Source: an uncultured Bacteroidales bacterium (GTDB lineage Bacteria; Bacteroidota; Bacteroidia; Bacteroidales; UBA932). Taken from it: a stretch of DNA of 64,000 bases. The notes under the pieces were generated by a model. The model did not search any database. It saw nothing but the letters and a program-made list of their open reading frames with translations, and had not been told where the DNA came from. Positions 1 to 9,600 of the stretch are shown in pieces (position 1 is the first letter of the stretch; every line of letters starts with the position of its first letter). Both the position numbers and the translations under genes were made by a program. The stretch spans positions 1 through 64,000 of the forward strand of contig CAKUXR010000006.1 in NCBI GenBank assembly GCA_934700615.1, in the 5' to 3' direction.

Positions 1-848
1 ATGTGATTATGGTTCCTGGTGAGTACTGCTACTTTGACGGGTGTCAGGATTCTCCTGAAAAAGAATTCCATACTCCTAACTCGCCTCCTGCATTGTGGAA
101 CTTCCTTACACTCCAGCGTGTTTATTCATACGATCCGGCTCCTCTTTCAATGATTGGAAGGGAGAAAGTGCTCGGTACCCAGGCTTGCTGCTGGACTGAG
201 TGGATGCCGAACGAGAACAGAGTGGAGTATATGATCTATCCTCGTCTGTTTGCGCTTGCTGAAGTGGCTTGGAGCAATCTCAATGAGCATCGGGATTACA
301 CTGAGTTCCGTCAGAGAGCAAAATATCTGTGTGACTGGGCGAAAAAACAAGGCTACAATACTTTCAATCTTGATACTGAGATTGGAGAACGCCCTTCTTC
401 GCTCACTACCACTGAGCACCTCGGTTATGGATGCAAGGTGACTTACAATAAGCCATGGCTTCCTGATTTTCCTTGCGATAAGCAGACATCTCTGACAGAC
501 GGTGTTCATGGAAAATGGAGTTATCGTGTCAAATGGCAGGGCTTCAAGGAGATGGACGTTACCATTGATCTTGGAGAAGAGAAGGAAATCAAAGAAGTGA
601 AAGCTGACTTCATGCAGTACGCGGATGACGGCGTTACTCTTCCTGAGAAGATCGTCATCAGCTGTTCGGAAGATGGCAAGAACTTCACTACTCTGCAGAC
701 CATTGACAATCCTTACGATCCTGACAAGTATCTTTACAGGACATTCTCTTGGAAAGGGAATGCGCGGAAGGCGAGATATGTAAGGTATCAGGCTTCATTT
801 GTAAACCACGGAAGCTTTATTTTCTGTGACGAAGTGGAAATCTGGTAA
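1..848 (+). CDS. GH20 beta-N-acetylhexosaminidase, C-terminal part (5' end outside window)
   Basis: The reading frame is open from the left edge (codons start at base 3), so the N-terminus and most of the catalytic barrel lie upstream. What remains begins with the strand VIMVPGEYCYFD, typical of late GH20 barrels. The closing GH20 segment follows, with LGTQACCWTEWMPNE and YPRLFALAEVAW. These Trp-rich pieces shape the pocket that holds the terminal GlcNAc or GalNAc. The last ~140 residues look like a beta-sandwich of the F5/8 type C (CBM32-like) kind, probably binding glycan. The enzyme would remove terminal beta-HexNAc from host-type glycans in the periplasm or at the cell surface. A second GH20 gene follows after 36 bp on the same strand, so the two are probably co-transcribed. 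Family assignment is strong; exact linkage is unknown. Confidence 0.88.
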   Translation, partial: VIMVPGEYCYFDGCQDSPEKEFHTPNSPPALWNFLTLQRVYSYDPAPLSMIGREKVLGTQACCWTEWMPNENRVEYMIYPRLFALAEVAWSNLNEHRDYTEFRQRAKYLCDWAKKQGYNTFNLDTEIGERPSSLTTTEHLGYGCKVTYNKPWLPDFPCDKQTSLTDGVHGKWSYRVKWQGFKEMDVTIDLGEEKEIKEVKADFMQYADDGVTLPEKIVISCSEDGKNFTTLQTIDNPYDPDKYLYRTFSWKGNARKARYVRYQASFVNHGSFIFCDEVEIW

Positions 849-884
849 AATGCCGGATTCCCTTCAAACCAATAATTGATTTTT

Positions 885-3197
885 ATGAAAAGAATCCTCT
901 TTCTGTTTATCTGTCCGCTTCTGGCGGTTGCCTGCAACAAACGGGTTGTTGCCGATTATAATGTAATTCCGCAAGTGCAGAATCTGTCTGTCAATAACGG
1001 AGATGTTTATGTCTTCGATTCATCCAGAAAACTGGTGTACGACAATCAGGACAGCAGACGTTCTCTTGAGTTGTTTGCCCAGGATCTCGAAGAACTTGTC
1101 GGGATGAGACCTTCGGTTGCTGCAGATACTTCTGAAGATGCCAAGGGCAATGTTTATTTTACACTTGGTCTTCAGGACGGAAGGAAAGAGGCATATAGTA
1201 TAAATGTCAGCTCTGACGGCATTCTTGTCCAGGCTGTTGCTCCAGAAGGAATCTATAGGGCAACCAGAACGCTTTTGAAGTCGGTCGGTACCGAAAAAAC
1301 ATCTTCTGTGGAGTTCCCGTCAGCCGAAGTGTCCGACTGGCCCCGCTTCGGATACAGGGGACTTATGCTCGATGTCAGCAGACATTTTTCTGATGTTGAG
1401 ATGGTGAAGCGTACCATTGATATGCTTGCGCTTCACCAGCTCAATATGTTCCATTGGCATCTTACTGACGACCAGGGATGGCGAATTGAAATCAAGAGCC
1501 ATCCGGAATTGACTGAGGTCGGAGCGTGGCGCGACGACACTGTTGTAGGCCGTTATCTTGGCGGTATGGATTATCCTACGGACGGGAAACGCCACGGCGG
1601 GTTCTATACTCAGGAACAGATTCGTGAGATTGTGGCATATGCCAAGGAACGATATATAGAGATAATTCCGGAAATTGACCTTCCGGGACATACCTCCGCA
1701 GTTTTGGCTGCATATCCCCAGTTGGGCTGCGAAGATAAAGAATACAAGGTGGCAAACAGATGGGGCGTAATCCGGGACGTCCTGTGTGCCGGAAATCCTG
1801 CTTCGCTGGACCTGTTCAAAGACATAATGGACGAGGTCTGCGAACTGTTCCCGGGCAAATACATTCATCTCGGAGGTGATGAGTGTGTGAAAGAAAGATG
1901 GAAAGCCTGCCCTAAGTGTCAGAAGAAAATCAAAGAACTTGGTCTAAAAGACGGAAGCCGGTATTCTAAGGAAGATTATCTTCAGAGCTGGTTTATGGCA
2001 GAGGTCGCTTCATTTGTGCAGAGTAAAGGAAAACGCGTGATCGGATGGGATGAAATACTTGAAGGCGTCCCGATGGATGACTCCGTAATCATGTCCTGGA
2101 GAGGAACTGAAGGCGGTATTACTGCAGCCAGGATGGGGCATGATGTGGTCATGACACCTACGTCAGATATGTATTTTGACCAAAGTCAGACATTGGCAAG
2201 CCAACTTGAGGAGATTCCCGTCGGAGGATTTATCAATGTCATGAAAGTCTATTCCTACGAGCCTCTGCCAGCCTCGCTTACTCCTGAACAGCAGAAACAT
2301 ATACTCGGATGCCAAGCTAATGTCTGGTGCGAATATATGCCGGAGGAAAGAATCCGTCAGTATCAGATACTTCCGAGACTTGCAGCCTTGTCAGAGGTGC
2401 AGTGGACAATGCCGGAGCGCAAGAATTACAAAGACTTCCTGAAAAGGTTGCCGAAAATGCTGTCAATCTATGACTATTACGGATATAATTATGCAAAACA
2501 TATTTTCGATGTAGCCTGCAGTTATTCTGTCAATGTAGAGAAAGGCTCTCTTGAGGTGTCTCTCTCCACGCTCGGCAATGACCCTATCTATTACACATTG
2601 GATGGAACGTCACCACAGACAAAGAAGGCTATGTTGTATGATGATACTCCAATTGTGATTTCATCTCCGTCAGAACTGAAAGTGTCTGTTCTCAGAAACG
2701 GTAAATTCACAAAAGAGGAAACCCTTTTCAATCTGGACTGCAACAAGGCGACTTTCAAGAAGGTGAACATATCTACCACATTGAACATAATGCAGGCGCA
2801 TCTGCCGCATGAAATTCTTACAGATGGCATCGTCGGATCACTCCGTTGCGATGATTATCGTTGGATGAGCTGTACCGGCAGAATGTCATTGGTCCTGGAT
2901 CTCGGGAAATCAGAATCATTCAGCCGCATAGGATGGACTGCACTGAATTCTCAGTCGGAGAATATACTTGTCCCCCAGAATGTCAAAGTCCAGATTTCGG
3001 AGGACGGAAAGCAATACTGCACCATATTGGACATAGAGAAAAATCACGAAATCCAGGCGCAGCAGTCTGTTGAATATATTTCGGAAGAAGTAGGGGAACA
3101 GACAGCCCGCTATATCAAAATGGATTTCGATTCATACAAGTATCCGGACAAATCCTCTCCATCGTGGGTGTTCCTCAGCGAACTTACTGTGGAATAA
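885..3197 (+). CDS. GH20 beta-N-acetylhexosaminidase lipoprotein
   Basis: A 770-residue lipoprotein hydrolase. The signal peptide ends in a lipobox at LAVAC (Cys17). A GH20b-type alpha/beta domain covers roughly residues 30-150. The GH20 barrel follows, with HWHLTDDQGWR and the catalytic Asp-Glu pair D332-E333 in GGDEC. In this family the Asp orients the substrate acetamido group and the Glu is the acid/base. After the barrel come a chitobiase C-terminal-like beta domain (YYTLDGTSPQT) and an F5/8 type C-like sandwich that reaches the C-terminus. I start at ATG 885 because it begins the signal peptide; an in-frame TTG at 876 would only add three residues. The upstream GH20 and downstream GH89 genes lie 36 bp away on the same strand. 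Together they point to removal of terminal beta- and alpha-linked HexNAc from mucin or N-glycan-type chains. Confidence 0.93.
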   Translation: MKRILFLFICPLLAVACNKRVVADYNVIPQVQNLSVNNGDVYVFDSSRKLVYDNQDSRRSLELFAQDLEELVGMRPSVAADTSEDAKGNVYFTLGLQDGRKEAYSINVSSDGILVQAVAPEGIYRATRTLLKSVGTEKTSSVEFPSAEVSDWPRFGYRGLMLDVSRHFSDVEMVKRTIDMLALHQLNMFHWHLTDDQGWRIEIKSHPELTEVGAWRDDTVVGRYLGGMDYPTDGKRHGGFYTQEQIREIVAYAKERYIEIIPEIDLPGHTSAVLAAYPQLGCEDKEYKVANRWGVIRDVLCAGNPASLDLFKDIMDEVCELFPGKYIHLGGDECVKERWKACPKCQKKIKELGLKDGSRYSKEDYLQSWFMAEVASFVQSKGKRVIGWDEILEGVPMDDSVIMSWRGTEGGITAARMGHDVVMTPTSDMYFDQSQTLASQLEEIPVGGFINVMKVYSYEPLPASLTPEQQKHILGCQANVWCEYMPEERIRQYQILPRLAALSEVQWTMPERKNYKDFLKRLPKMLSIYDYYGYNYAKHIFDVACSYSVNVEKGSLEVSLSTLGNDPIYYTLDGTSPQTKKAMLYDDTPIVISSPSELKVSVLRNGKFTKEETLFNLDCNKATFKKVNISTTLNIMQAHLPHEILTDGIVGSLRCDDYRWMSCTGRMSLVLDLGKSESFSRIGWTALNSQSENILVPQNVKVQISEDGKQYCTILDIEKNHEIQAQQSVEYISEEVGEQTARYIKMDFDSYKYPDKSSPSWVFLSELTVE

Positions 3198-3233
3198 TAT
3201 GTCAGTCCGACAGGGAAAATTAGGGAATCATAT

Positions 3234-6200
3234 ATGAGAAATATCGCGAGAATACTGTTTGTGCCGCTGCTGATGGTGCTCTCAGTAAGTTGTGTGTCTG
3301 ACAATTCGCCGGTGGAGATGAAGGAGATGGTAGGGAGACTCTGTCCGGAACATTCAAGCAGTTTCAGATTTGAGTATCTTTCAGATCAGCCTGACAGCAT
3401 TGACTGCTATTCTATTGAGACTTATAAGGGTAAGATCCTGATAAAAGGAAATACGGTCAATTCTATGGCTGTAGGCCTTAATGCTTACCTTAAGAATTTC
3501 TGTAATACGAGGGTGTCGTGGTATGCCTCTGACCCTGTCGAGATGCCTTCGGCTCTACCTTTGCCGGAGAGCAAGATTCAGGCAAGCGCAAAATGCTCCA
3601 ACCGGTTCTTCTTGAACTACTGTACTTTTGGCTATACTATGCCTTACTGGAAATGGAATGACTGGGAGCGGCTTATAGACTGGATGGCGCTTAATGGGGT
3701 CAATATGCCATTGGCGATTACAGGGCAGGAATCGATATGGTATAAAGTATGGACTGACATGGGCTTGACCGATGAACAAGTCCGTTCATATTTTACGGGA
3801 CCGGCACATCTCCCTTGGCATAGGATGTCAAATGTGGATTATTGGCAGAGCCCTTTGCCTGAATCATGGTTGGAAAACCAGGAGGAACTGCAGAAAAAGA
3901 TATTGAAACGGGAACGTTCATTGGGAATGACGCCGGTCTTGCCTGCATTTGCGGGACACGTTCCTGCTGAGTTGAAGCAAGTCCGTCCAGAGGCTAAGAT
4001 TTATACTATGAGCCAATGGGGTGGATATGACGACAGATACAGAAGCCATTTCATTGACCCTGATGATCCGCTTTATTCTGAAATACAGAGACGATTCCTT
4101 GAGGCGCAGACGGAGATTTACGGTACAGACCATATCTATGGCATTGACCCTTTCAATGAAGTGGATTCTCCGGACTGGAACGAAGAATTCCTTTCAAATG
4201 TGTCGAAAAAGATATACAAATCCATTGAATCTGTAGATAAGGATGCTGTCTGGCTTCAGATGACGTGGATGTTCTATCATTCGGCCGAGAAATGGACGGA
4301 CTCCAGGATTGAAGCTTTCCTGAACGCGGTTCCTGAGAATAAATTGGTCTTGCTTGACTATTATTGTGATTTCGAGGAGCTGTGGCGCAGGACGAAGAAT
4401 TATTACGGCAAGCCGTACATCTGGTGCTATCTTGGTAATTTCGGCGGAAATACCATGCTTGCAGGAGATGTTGATGATGTGGATTTCAAGATCAACAGGC
4501 TGTTTGAAGAAGGTGGGGACAATGTTTTCGGCGTAGGTGTCACGTTGGAAGGTCTCGATGTCAATCCGTTGATGTATGAATATGTTTTTGACAAGGTCTG
4601 GAATCCGGATATGAAACCGCAGGACTGGATCAGGACTTGGTCTCTGTGCAGAGGGGGAAAGGTCAATGAGAAAGTGAATTCGGCTTGGCAGAAACTGCAT
4701 GAGGAGATTTATACGAAGCCGGCTCTATGTGGTCAGGCCGTGCTGATAAATGCCAGACCACAGCTGGAAGGTGTTCAGGGCTGGAATACCCATCCGGAAT
4801 ATCATTATGACAATGATGTGTTATGGCGTATTTGGGAAGAACTGCTTTCTGCCGGAGATGTTGACAATGCTCTTTTCAAGTTTGATTTGATCAATGTCGG
4901 CCGTCAGGTTCTGGGAAATCTTTTCTCGGATTTCCGTGAGCGTTTTACGGCATGCTATAAAAAGCATGATATACTTGGTGCGGAGAAGATGGCTGCTCAG
5001 ATGGATCAGCTCATAGCCGATTCGGACAGACTCCTTTCATGCTCGACGGAACTCAATATGGGAAAGTGGATCAGGGATGCAAGGGATTTCGGAACGACAG
5101 AGCAGGAGAAGCGATATTACGAAGAAAATGCGAGGTGTATAGTTTCAGTCTGGGGACAGAAGGGTACTCAGCTTAACGATTATGCAAACAGGGGCTGGGC
5201 TGGACTTACCCGCAGTTTCTATCGTGAGCGCTGGAGCCGTTTTACCTCTGCCGTGATTTCAGCCATGAAATCAGGAAGACCATTTTCTCAGGACGACTAT
5301 CAGAAAGATATCATTGAATTTGAATATCAATGGACATTGCAGCATGAGGATTTCCCTTTGGTTTCCGGAGAAAATCCCTTCAATGTTGCCTCTGAATTGT
5401 CAGAAAAATATCGTGTGATTACGGCTTGTGAGCAAAGCACCGACGTGCTTGTAGTGGGTGGAGGAACAAGTGGGGTGGCTGCAGGTATTCAGGCGGCAAG
5501 GAGCGGAGCCGATGCAATGATTGTTGAGGAAGGTCCTTGGCTCGGGGGAATGCTGACATCCGCGGGTGTAAGTGCTGTGGATGGCAACTATAATTTGCGC
5601 TCAGGCATTTTTGGTGAGTTCTGTGAGTCTTTGGCCGCTCATTATGGCGGTTGGGATAGCCTGAAAACAGGATGGGTAAGCAATATCCTGTTTGAACCGA
5701 GTGTGGGCAACAGGATTTTAAAGTCAATGGCTTCGGCTGAGAATCGCCTCGACGTAAGATATGGACTTGGATTTGAGAAGGCGGAAAAACTCTCTCGAGG
5801 CTGGAAAGTTTACTTCAGAAATCCATCTGATGGAAAGTGCCTGATTGCCACGACAAAGATTCTTATAGATGCTACTGAACTCGGAGATGTGGCTGCAGCA
5901 TGTGGAGCCGGATATCATGTGGGAATGGACTCCCGTTATGACACTGGGGAGGAAATCGCACCGGAAAAAGCCAATGATATCGTACAAGACATGACATATG
6001 TGGCAATCCTGAAAGATTTTGGCCCTGACGCCGATATGACGATTGATTGTCCCGAAGGCTATGATGCTGACCATTTCATAAACAGTTGCAAAGGACCACG
6101 AAGTACCGGTGCGACTTATGGACGAGTTCTCTGGACGCCACAGGAAATGATTGATTATGGACGTCTCCCGGGCGGCAAGTATATGATCAACTGGCCGATA

Positions 6201-7028
6201 GACGGTAATGATTACTATGCCAATGTCTTAGAAATGTCTCCTCAGGAACGGCAGGCGGTTTTTGAGAAGGCAAAGAATTACACCAAATGTTTTATATACT
6301 ATATCCAGACAGAACTAGGATATAAAAACCTCGGCATTGCAGATGATGAGTTTCCGACTTCAGACGGTTTCCCGCTGATTCCTTATCATAGAGAGGCACG
6401 TAGAATTGACGGTGAGGTGCTTTTTACGATGAATCATGCGGCAAAGCCTTTTGAACAGACTCAGCCGCTTTATCGCACTGGTATCGCCGTAGGTGACTAT
6501 TCTATTGACCATCACCACTTTGCTCATCCTGATTATGACAATATCCCGAAACTGAATTTCGGCCCTATCGCTTCGTTCAATGTCCCTTTAGGTGCTCTTA
6601 TTCCAAAGGGTGTTGATGATCTGATCGTGGCGGAAAAATCGATATCCGTAACGAATATCATGAATGGGGCGACAAGATTGCAGCCGGTGGTTATGCAGAT
6701 TGGCCAAGCAGCAGGAGCATTGGCGGCGTTGGCTGTCAGCCGGGGAACGAAAGTTCGTGATGTTCCGGTTCGTGATGTGCAGGACAAATTGCTCGCATCC
6801 CGCTGTTACATAATGCCGTATATGGATTTGAAACCTGGGGACAAGGGCTTTGGGGCCATTCAGAGAATTGGCGCAACAGGCCTTATGAAAGGCGAGCCGC
6901 GTTATTTGGATTGGTCAAATCAGACATGGTTCGCCTCTGGTGATACCGCAATCATCAGGCGCGCGGAGGAAATGGATGCCCAAGACGATCCTTTCCACAA
7001 ATTCCCAATCGACCTTAAAGGTTTCTAA
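3234..7028 (+). CDS. GH89 alpha-N-acetylglucosaminidase fused to FAD-dependent oxidoreductase, lipoprotein
   Basis: One uninterrupted frame of 1264 residues with two unrelated enzymes. Residues 1-20 are a lipoprotein signal (LSVSC). Residues ~50-715 match GH89 (NAGLU-type), which cleaves terminal alpha-GlcNAc. DPFNE gives Glu309, and the GVTLEG motif gives Glu439; these sit where the two catalytic acids of human NAGLU lie (316 and 446). From about residue 737 the chain becomes an FAD_oxidored-type flavoprotein. It opens with the dinucleotide-binding motif VVGGGTSG at 740-747 and an acidic end (VEEG) of the second strand, and it runs ~520 residues to the stop. There is no second signal peptide, so both domains should be exported together. 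The stop codon overlaps the stop of the convergent ROK gene by 4 bp. Domain calls are firm; what the flavin domain oxidises is unknown. Confidence 0.9.
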   Translation: MRNIARILFVPLLMVLSVSCVSDNSPVEMKEMVGRLCPEHSSSFRFEYLSDQPDSIDCYSIETYKGKILIKGNTVNSMAVGLNAYLKNFCNTRVSWYASDPVEMPSALPLPESKIQASAKCSNRFFLNYCTFGYTMPYWKWNDWERLIDWMALNGVNMPLAITGQESIWYKVWTDMGLTDEQVRSYFTGPAHLPWHRMSNVDYWQSPLPESWLENQEELQKKILKRERSLGMTPVLPAFAGHVPAELKQVRPEAKIYTMSQWGGYDDRYRSHFIDPDDPLYSEIQRRFLEAQTEIYGTDHIYGIDPFNEVDSPDWNEEFLSNVSKKIYKSIESVDKDAVWLQMTWMFYHSAEKWTDSRIEAFLNAVPENKLVLLDYYCDFEELWRRTKNYYGKPYIWCYLGNFGGNTMLAGDVDDVDFKINRLFEEGGDNVFGVGVTLEGLDVNPLMYEYVFDKVWNPDMKPQDWIRTWSLCRGGKVNEKVNSAWQKLHEEIYTKPALCGQAVLINARPQLEGVQGWNTHPEYHYDNDVLWRIWEELLSAGDVDNALFKFDLINVGRQVLGNLFSDFRERFTACYKKHDILGAEKMAAQMDQLIADSDRLLSCSTELNMGKWIRDARDFGTTEQEKRYYEENARCIVSVWGQKGTQLNDYANRGWAGLTRSFYRERWSRFTSAVISAMKSGRPFSQDDYQKDIIEFEYQWTLQHEDFPLVSGENPFNVASELSEKYRVITACEQSTDVLVVGGGTSGVAAGIQAARSGADAMIVEEGPWLGGMLTSAGVSAVDGNYNLRSGIFGEFCESLAAHYGGWDSLKTGWVSNILFEPSVGNRILKSMASAENRLDVRYGLGFEKAEKLSRGWKVYFRNPSDGKCLIATTKILIDATELGDVAAACGAGYHVGMDSRYDTGEEIAPEKANDIVQDMTYVAILKDFGPDADMTIDCPEGYDADHFINSCKGPRSTGATYGRVLWTPQEMIDYGRLPGGKYMINWPIDGNDYYANVLEMSPQERQAVFEKAKNYTKCFIYYIQTELGYKNLGIADDEFPTSDGFPLIPYHREARRIDGEVLFTMNHAAKPFEQTQPLYRTGIAVGDYSIDHHHFAHPDYDNIPKLNFGPIASFNVPLGALIPKGVDDLIVAEKSISVTNIMNGATRLQPVVMQIGQAAGALAALAVSRGTKVRDVPVRDVQDKLLASRCYIMPYMDLKPGDKGFGAIQRIGATGLMKGEPRYLDWSNQTWFASGDTAIIRRAEEMDAQDDPFHKFPIDLKGF

Positions 7029-8224
7029 AGCAGTCCGAGTAGGCGGCTTCGGGAAAGCATACAGGCTCCGATCGGGCCGCCTTTCTTTCCGAGTTTTGAG
7101 AATTTGATGCTTGTGTCCTTGCTTACGATTATAAGTGAGTGGCGGTTGATGGCACTCTTGATAGGGAGCATCAGGTAGTCTTTTGCGATGGCGAGTCTTC
7201 CGCCGATTACTACAAGCTCCGGGTTGAAGATATTGATCAGTCCTGCAATTGCCTGTCCGAGAACTGAACCGATTTCTTCGACACATTCAATCGCGAGCAT
7301 GTCCTCGTCCATCAATGCCTCAATGATGTCGTCAATGCAGATATCTTCAGGCTTGTCGTACTTGGAAGATATGGAAGAAACCTTGCCTTCCTTTATTTTT
7401 TCTAAGAAGATTCTGTGCAGTGCCGAGCCTGATGCACCGGTTTCGAGGCAGCCGATTTTTCCGCATTGGCAGATTATTCCGTTGTCGAGCATCGGGAAAT
7501 GTCCAATCTCTCCGGAGAAGCCGGATTTGCCGTAAGATAGTTTGCCGTCGAGAATCATACCCATTCCAAGTCCCCAACTGAGGTTGATGAAGAGCATGTT
7601 TTTCTCGTTGTTGGCCTCACCGCAGATATACTCGCCATACGCCATGGCTCTCGAATCGTTTTCAATGAAAACAGGGGCATTGAACTCGTTTTCAAGTACT
7701 TGTGAAAGTGGCTTGTCTTCACCTATGAAATATGAAAAACTGTAGCCTGTCTCATGGTTTACGCGTCCTGTGAGGTTAATGCCGTATGCAAGTACCTTTT
7801 CCTGAGCGATCCCTATTGCTGCTATTGTTTTCTTGATAAGTTCAGTCAGTTGGAGAAACGACTCCTCTGTTCCTTCCAGAACTAATGGAATATCTTCTTT
7901 ATAATCAATTAGTTTGCCTTTAAAATTGGTGACGGCTATGCTTACATGATGTCTGCGTACATCTGCTCCTACAAAATATCCTGCAGCCTGATTCAGTCCG
8001 AATATGCTTGGACGTCTGCCTCCGGACGTGCCGGTCTTTCCCAAATCTTCAAGAAAGCCCTCCTCGATCAGTTCACCGATGAGTCTTGTTACAGTGGGGA
8101 TGCTGGCATTCAATTCTTTGCTTAGCTCTGCAATGCTGAAGTCGCCGTCGTTTATGCAAAGTCCAAGAATCTGCTGCTTCATGATGGCACCCTTGCCTTC
8201 AATGTTGTTCAGAAAAGAGTTCAT
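7025..8224 (-). CDS. ROK-family transcriptional regulator (NagC/Mlc-like)
   Basis: A 399-residue regulator. Residues ~15-75 form a winged helix-turn-helix (FSIAELSKELNASIPTVTRLI) and the rest is a ROK sugar-kinase-like fold. The zinc-site motif of the family is present: GEIGHFPMLDNG followed by CQCGKIGCLE. Members such as NagC and Mlc bind an amino sugar or its phosphate and release the operator. The gene is convergent with the GH89 fusion and divergent from the DUF4434/MFS pair, so it is well placed to control this HexNAc locus. A TATCTTTG box on the minus strand at 8280-8287 fits as its -7 element. The DNA-binding half argues for a regulator rather than a plain glucokinase. The effector sugar is inferred only from the neighbours. 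Confidence 0.88.
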   Translation of the reverse strand: MNSFLNNIEGKGAIMKQQILGLCINDGDFSIAELSKELNASIPTVTRLIGELIEEGFLEDLGKTGTSGGRRPSIFGLNQAAGYFVGADVRRHHVSIAVTNFKGKLIDYKEDIPLVLEGTEESFLQLTELIKKTIAAIGIAQEKVLAYGINLTGRVNHETGYSFSYFIGEDKPLSQVLENEFNAPVFIENDSRAMAYGEYICGEANNEKNMLFINLSWGLGMGMILDGKLSYGKSGFSGEIGHFPMLDNGIICQCGKIGCLETGASGSALHRIFLEKIKEGKVSSISSKYDKPEDICIDDIIEALMDEDMLAIECVEEIGSVLGQAIAGLINIFNPELVVIGGRLAIAKDYLMLPIKSAINRHSLIIVSKDTSIKFSKLGKKGGPIGACMLSRSRLLGLL

Positions 8225-8279
8225 ACTGTCTTAATTATTTTGTCCTTTTAGGCTATTCTTTACCATATAAGCCAAAAAA

Positions 8280-8310
8280 CAAAGATAATAAATTTTATTT
8301 TTAATTAAAA
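8280..8310 (-). promoter_or_regulatory. Probable promoter of the ROK regulator
   Basis: Read on the minus strand, TATCTTTG lies at 8287-8280 and a weak TTTT sits 19 bp upstream at 8310-8307. This follows the Bacteroidetes TTTG-N19-TAnnTTTG form with one mismatch in the -33 box. Transcription would leave a leader of about 50 nt before the ATG at 8224. The rest of the 290-bp gap up to 8514 is AT-rich and holds the divergent promoter at 8458-8488. Confidence 0.5.
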
Positions 8311-8457
8311 GGAGGTAGCTAAAAGTTTTTAGTAAGTTGCTCTTCTTATATTTCGATTTCTATGAATAATTTCTTGGCTTACAGTAGTAAATATATTTGG
8401 GTATTTGGTGTTAATGTTGACTAAGTTCTTTTGTGTTTTGAAAATAATTTAAATAGT

Positions 8458-8488
8458 TTTGAGTTATTAGTAAAAAATTATATATTTG
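8458..8488 (+). promoter_or_regulatory. Promoter of the DUF4434-MFS operon
   Basis: TTTG at 8458-8461 and TATATTTG at 8481-8488 are separated by exactly 19 bp, a full match to the Bacteroidetes promoter consensus. The expected start site is about 20 nt upstream of the ATG at 8515. This rules out the longer in-frame extension of the ORF back to 8431, which would overlap the promoter. Confidence 0.8.
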
Positions 8489-8514
8489 CATCTCAAATTG
8501 AATATGGCATTTTT

Positions 8515-9600
8515 ATGACCGACAGACGTGGTTTTTTAAAGTCTATGGCAGCGGCTGCATCTACTGCTGCTGTGGCTTCTGTACTTCCGACTGCTTGTGG
8601 AAGTGCTGATGACAGGGCGATTGACGGGGGCTTGGCCTCAGGTTCGGGTCTCATTGTCCCGAAAGGGCAGGGCCTTCGTATAACAGGAACATTCCTCGAC
8701 GAGATTTCTCACGATATACCTCATCAGAATTGGGGCGAGAAAGAATGGGACAGGGATTTCCAATATATGAAATCAATCGGCATCGATACGGTGATCTGCA
8801 TCCGCTCAGGTTATCGGAAATTCATTACTTATCCGTCGCCGTACCTTTTGAAAAAAGGCTGCTATATGCCGTCGGTGGACCTTATTGACATGTTTCTCCG
8901 CCTTGCGCAGAAATATGGGATGAAATTCTGGTTCGGACTGTATGATTCCGGAAGATATTGGGATACCGGTGACTTGTCATATGAAATAGAAGACAACAAA
9001 TTCGTGATTGATGAAGTCTGGGAAAGGTATGGCCGCAAATATGACAGTTTCGGCGGATGGTATATCAGTGGAGAAATCAGTCGTAGAACAAAGGGGGCAA
9101 TCGATGCGTTCCATGCTATGGGCAAACAGTGCAAGGAGGTGTCAGGCGGGCTTCCTACCTTCATCTCCCCATGGATTGACGGTAAGAAGGCCGTGATGGG
9201 CGCAAATCTCAAGACGCGTGAAGATGCTGTTTCCGTTCAGGAGCACGAGCGGGAATGGAATGAGATTTTCGACGGAATCCACGATGTGGTAGATGCGTGT
9301 GCATTCCAGGACGGGCACATTGACTATGATGAGTTGGATGCGTTCTTCTCTGTGAACAAGAAACTTGCGGACAAGTATGGGATGCAGTGCTGGACAAATG
9401 CAGAGACTTTTGACCGTGATATGCCTATCAATTTCTTGCCTATCAAGTTCGACAAGCTTCGCATGAAACTTGAAGCGGCTGCACGCTGTGGCTATGACAA
9501 GGCGATTACTTTCGAGTTCTCGCATTTTATGTCGCCCCAGTCTGCATATCTTCAGGCCGGTCATTTGTATGACAGATATAAAGAATACTTCGAAATATGA
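8515..9600 (+). CDS. DUF4434 family TIM-barrel protein with Tat signal
   Basis: A 361-residue protein whose N-terminus is a twin-arginine signal (DRRGFLK, then an Ala-rich hydrophobic stretch) ending in a lipobox-like TAC at about residue 28. That implies folding in the cytoplasm before export. The body matches the DUF4434 pattern as I recall it: GTFLDE and QNWGEKEW at the start, IGIDTVI, GWYISGEI and AFQDGH in the middle. The family has a glycosidase-like barrel but no firmly assigned reaction, so I give none. The start at 8515 is set by the promoter at 8458-8488. The stop overlaps the next ATG as ATGA, so it is translationally coupled to the sugar transporter and probably acts on the same sugar as the HexNAc genes upstream. 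Confidence 0.85.
   Translation: MTDRRGFLKSMAAAASTAAVASVLPTACGSADDRAIDGGLASGSGLIVPKGQGLRITGTFLDEISHDIPHQNWGEKEWDRDFQYMKSIGIDTVICIRSGYRKFITYPSPYLLKKGCYMPSVDLIDMFLRLAQKYGMKFWFGLYDSGRYWDTGDLSYEIEDNKFVIDEVWERYGRKYDSFGGWYISGEISRRTKGAIDAFHAMGKQCKEVSGGLPTFISPWIDGKKAVMGANLKTREDAVSVQEHEREWNEIFDGIHDVVDACAFQDGHIDYDELDAFFSVNKKLADKYGMQCWTNAETFDRDMPINFLPIKFDKLRMKLEAAARCGYDKAITFEFSHFMSPQSAYLQAGHLYDRYKEYFEI

Noticed and set aside
3234..7028. GH89-FAD fusion as an artefact of two genes joined by a sequencing error
   Set aside because: No remnant of a start codon with signal peptide or spacer lies near residues 715-740, and the frame is unbroken; it still deserves a read-level check.
8431..8514. N-terminal extension of the DUF4434 protein
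   Set aside because: It would cover the full-consensus promoter at 8458-8488 and move the Tat signal away from the N-terminus.
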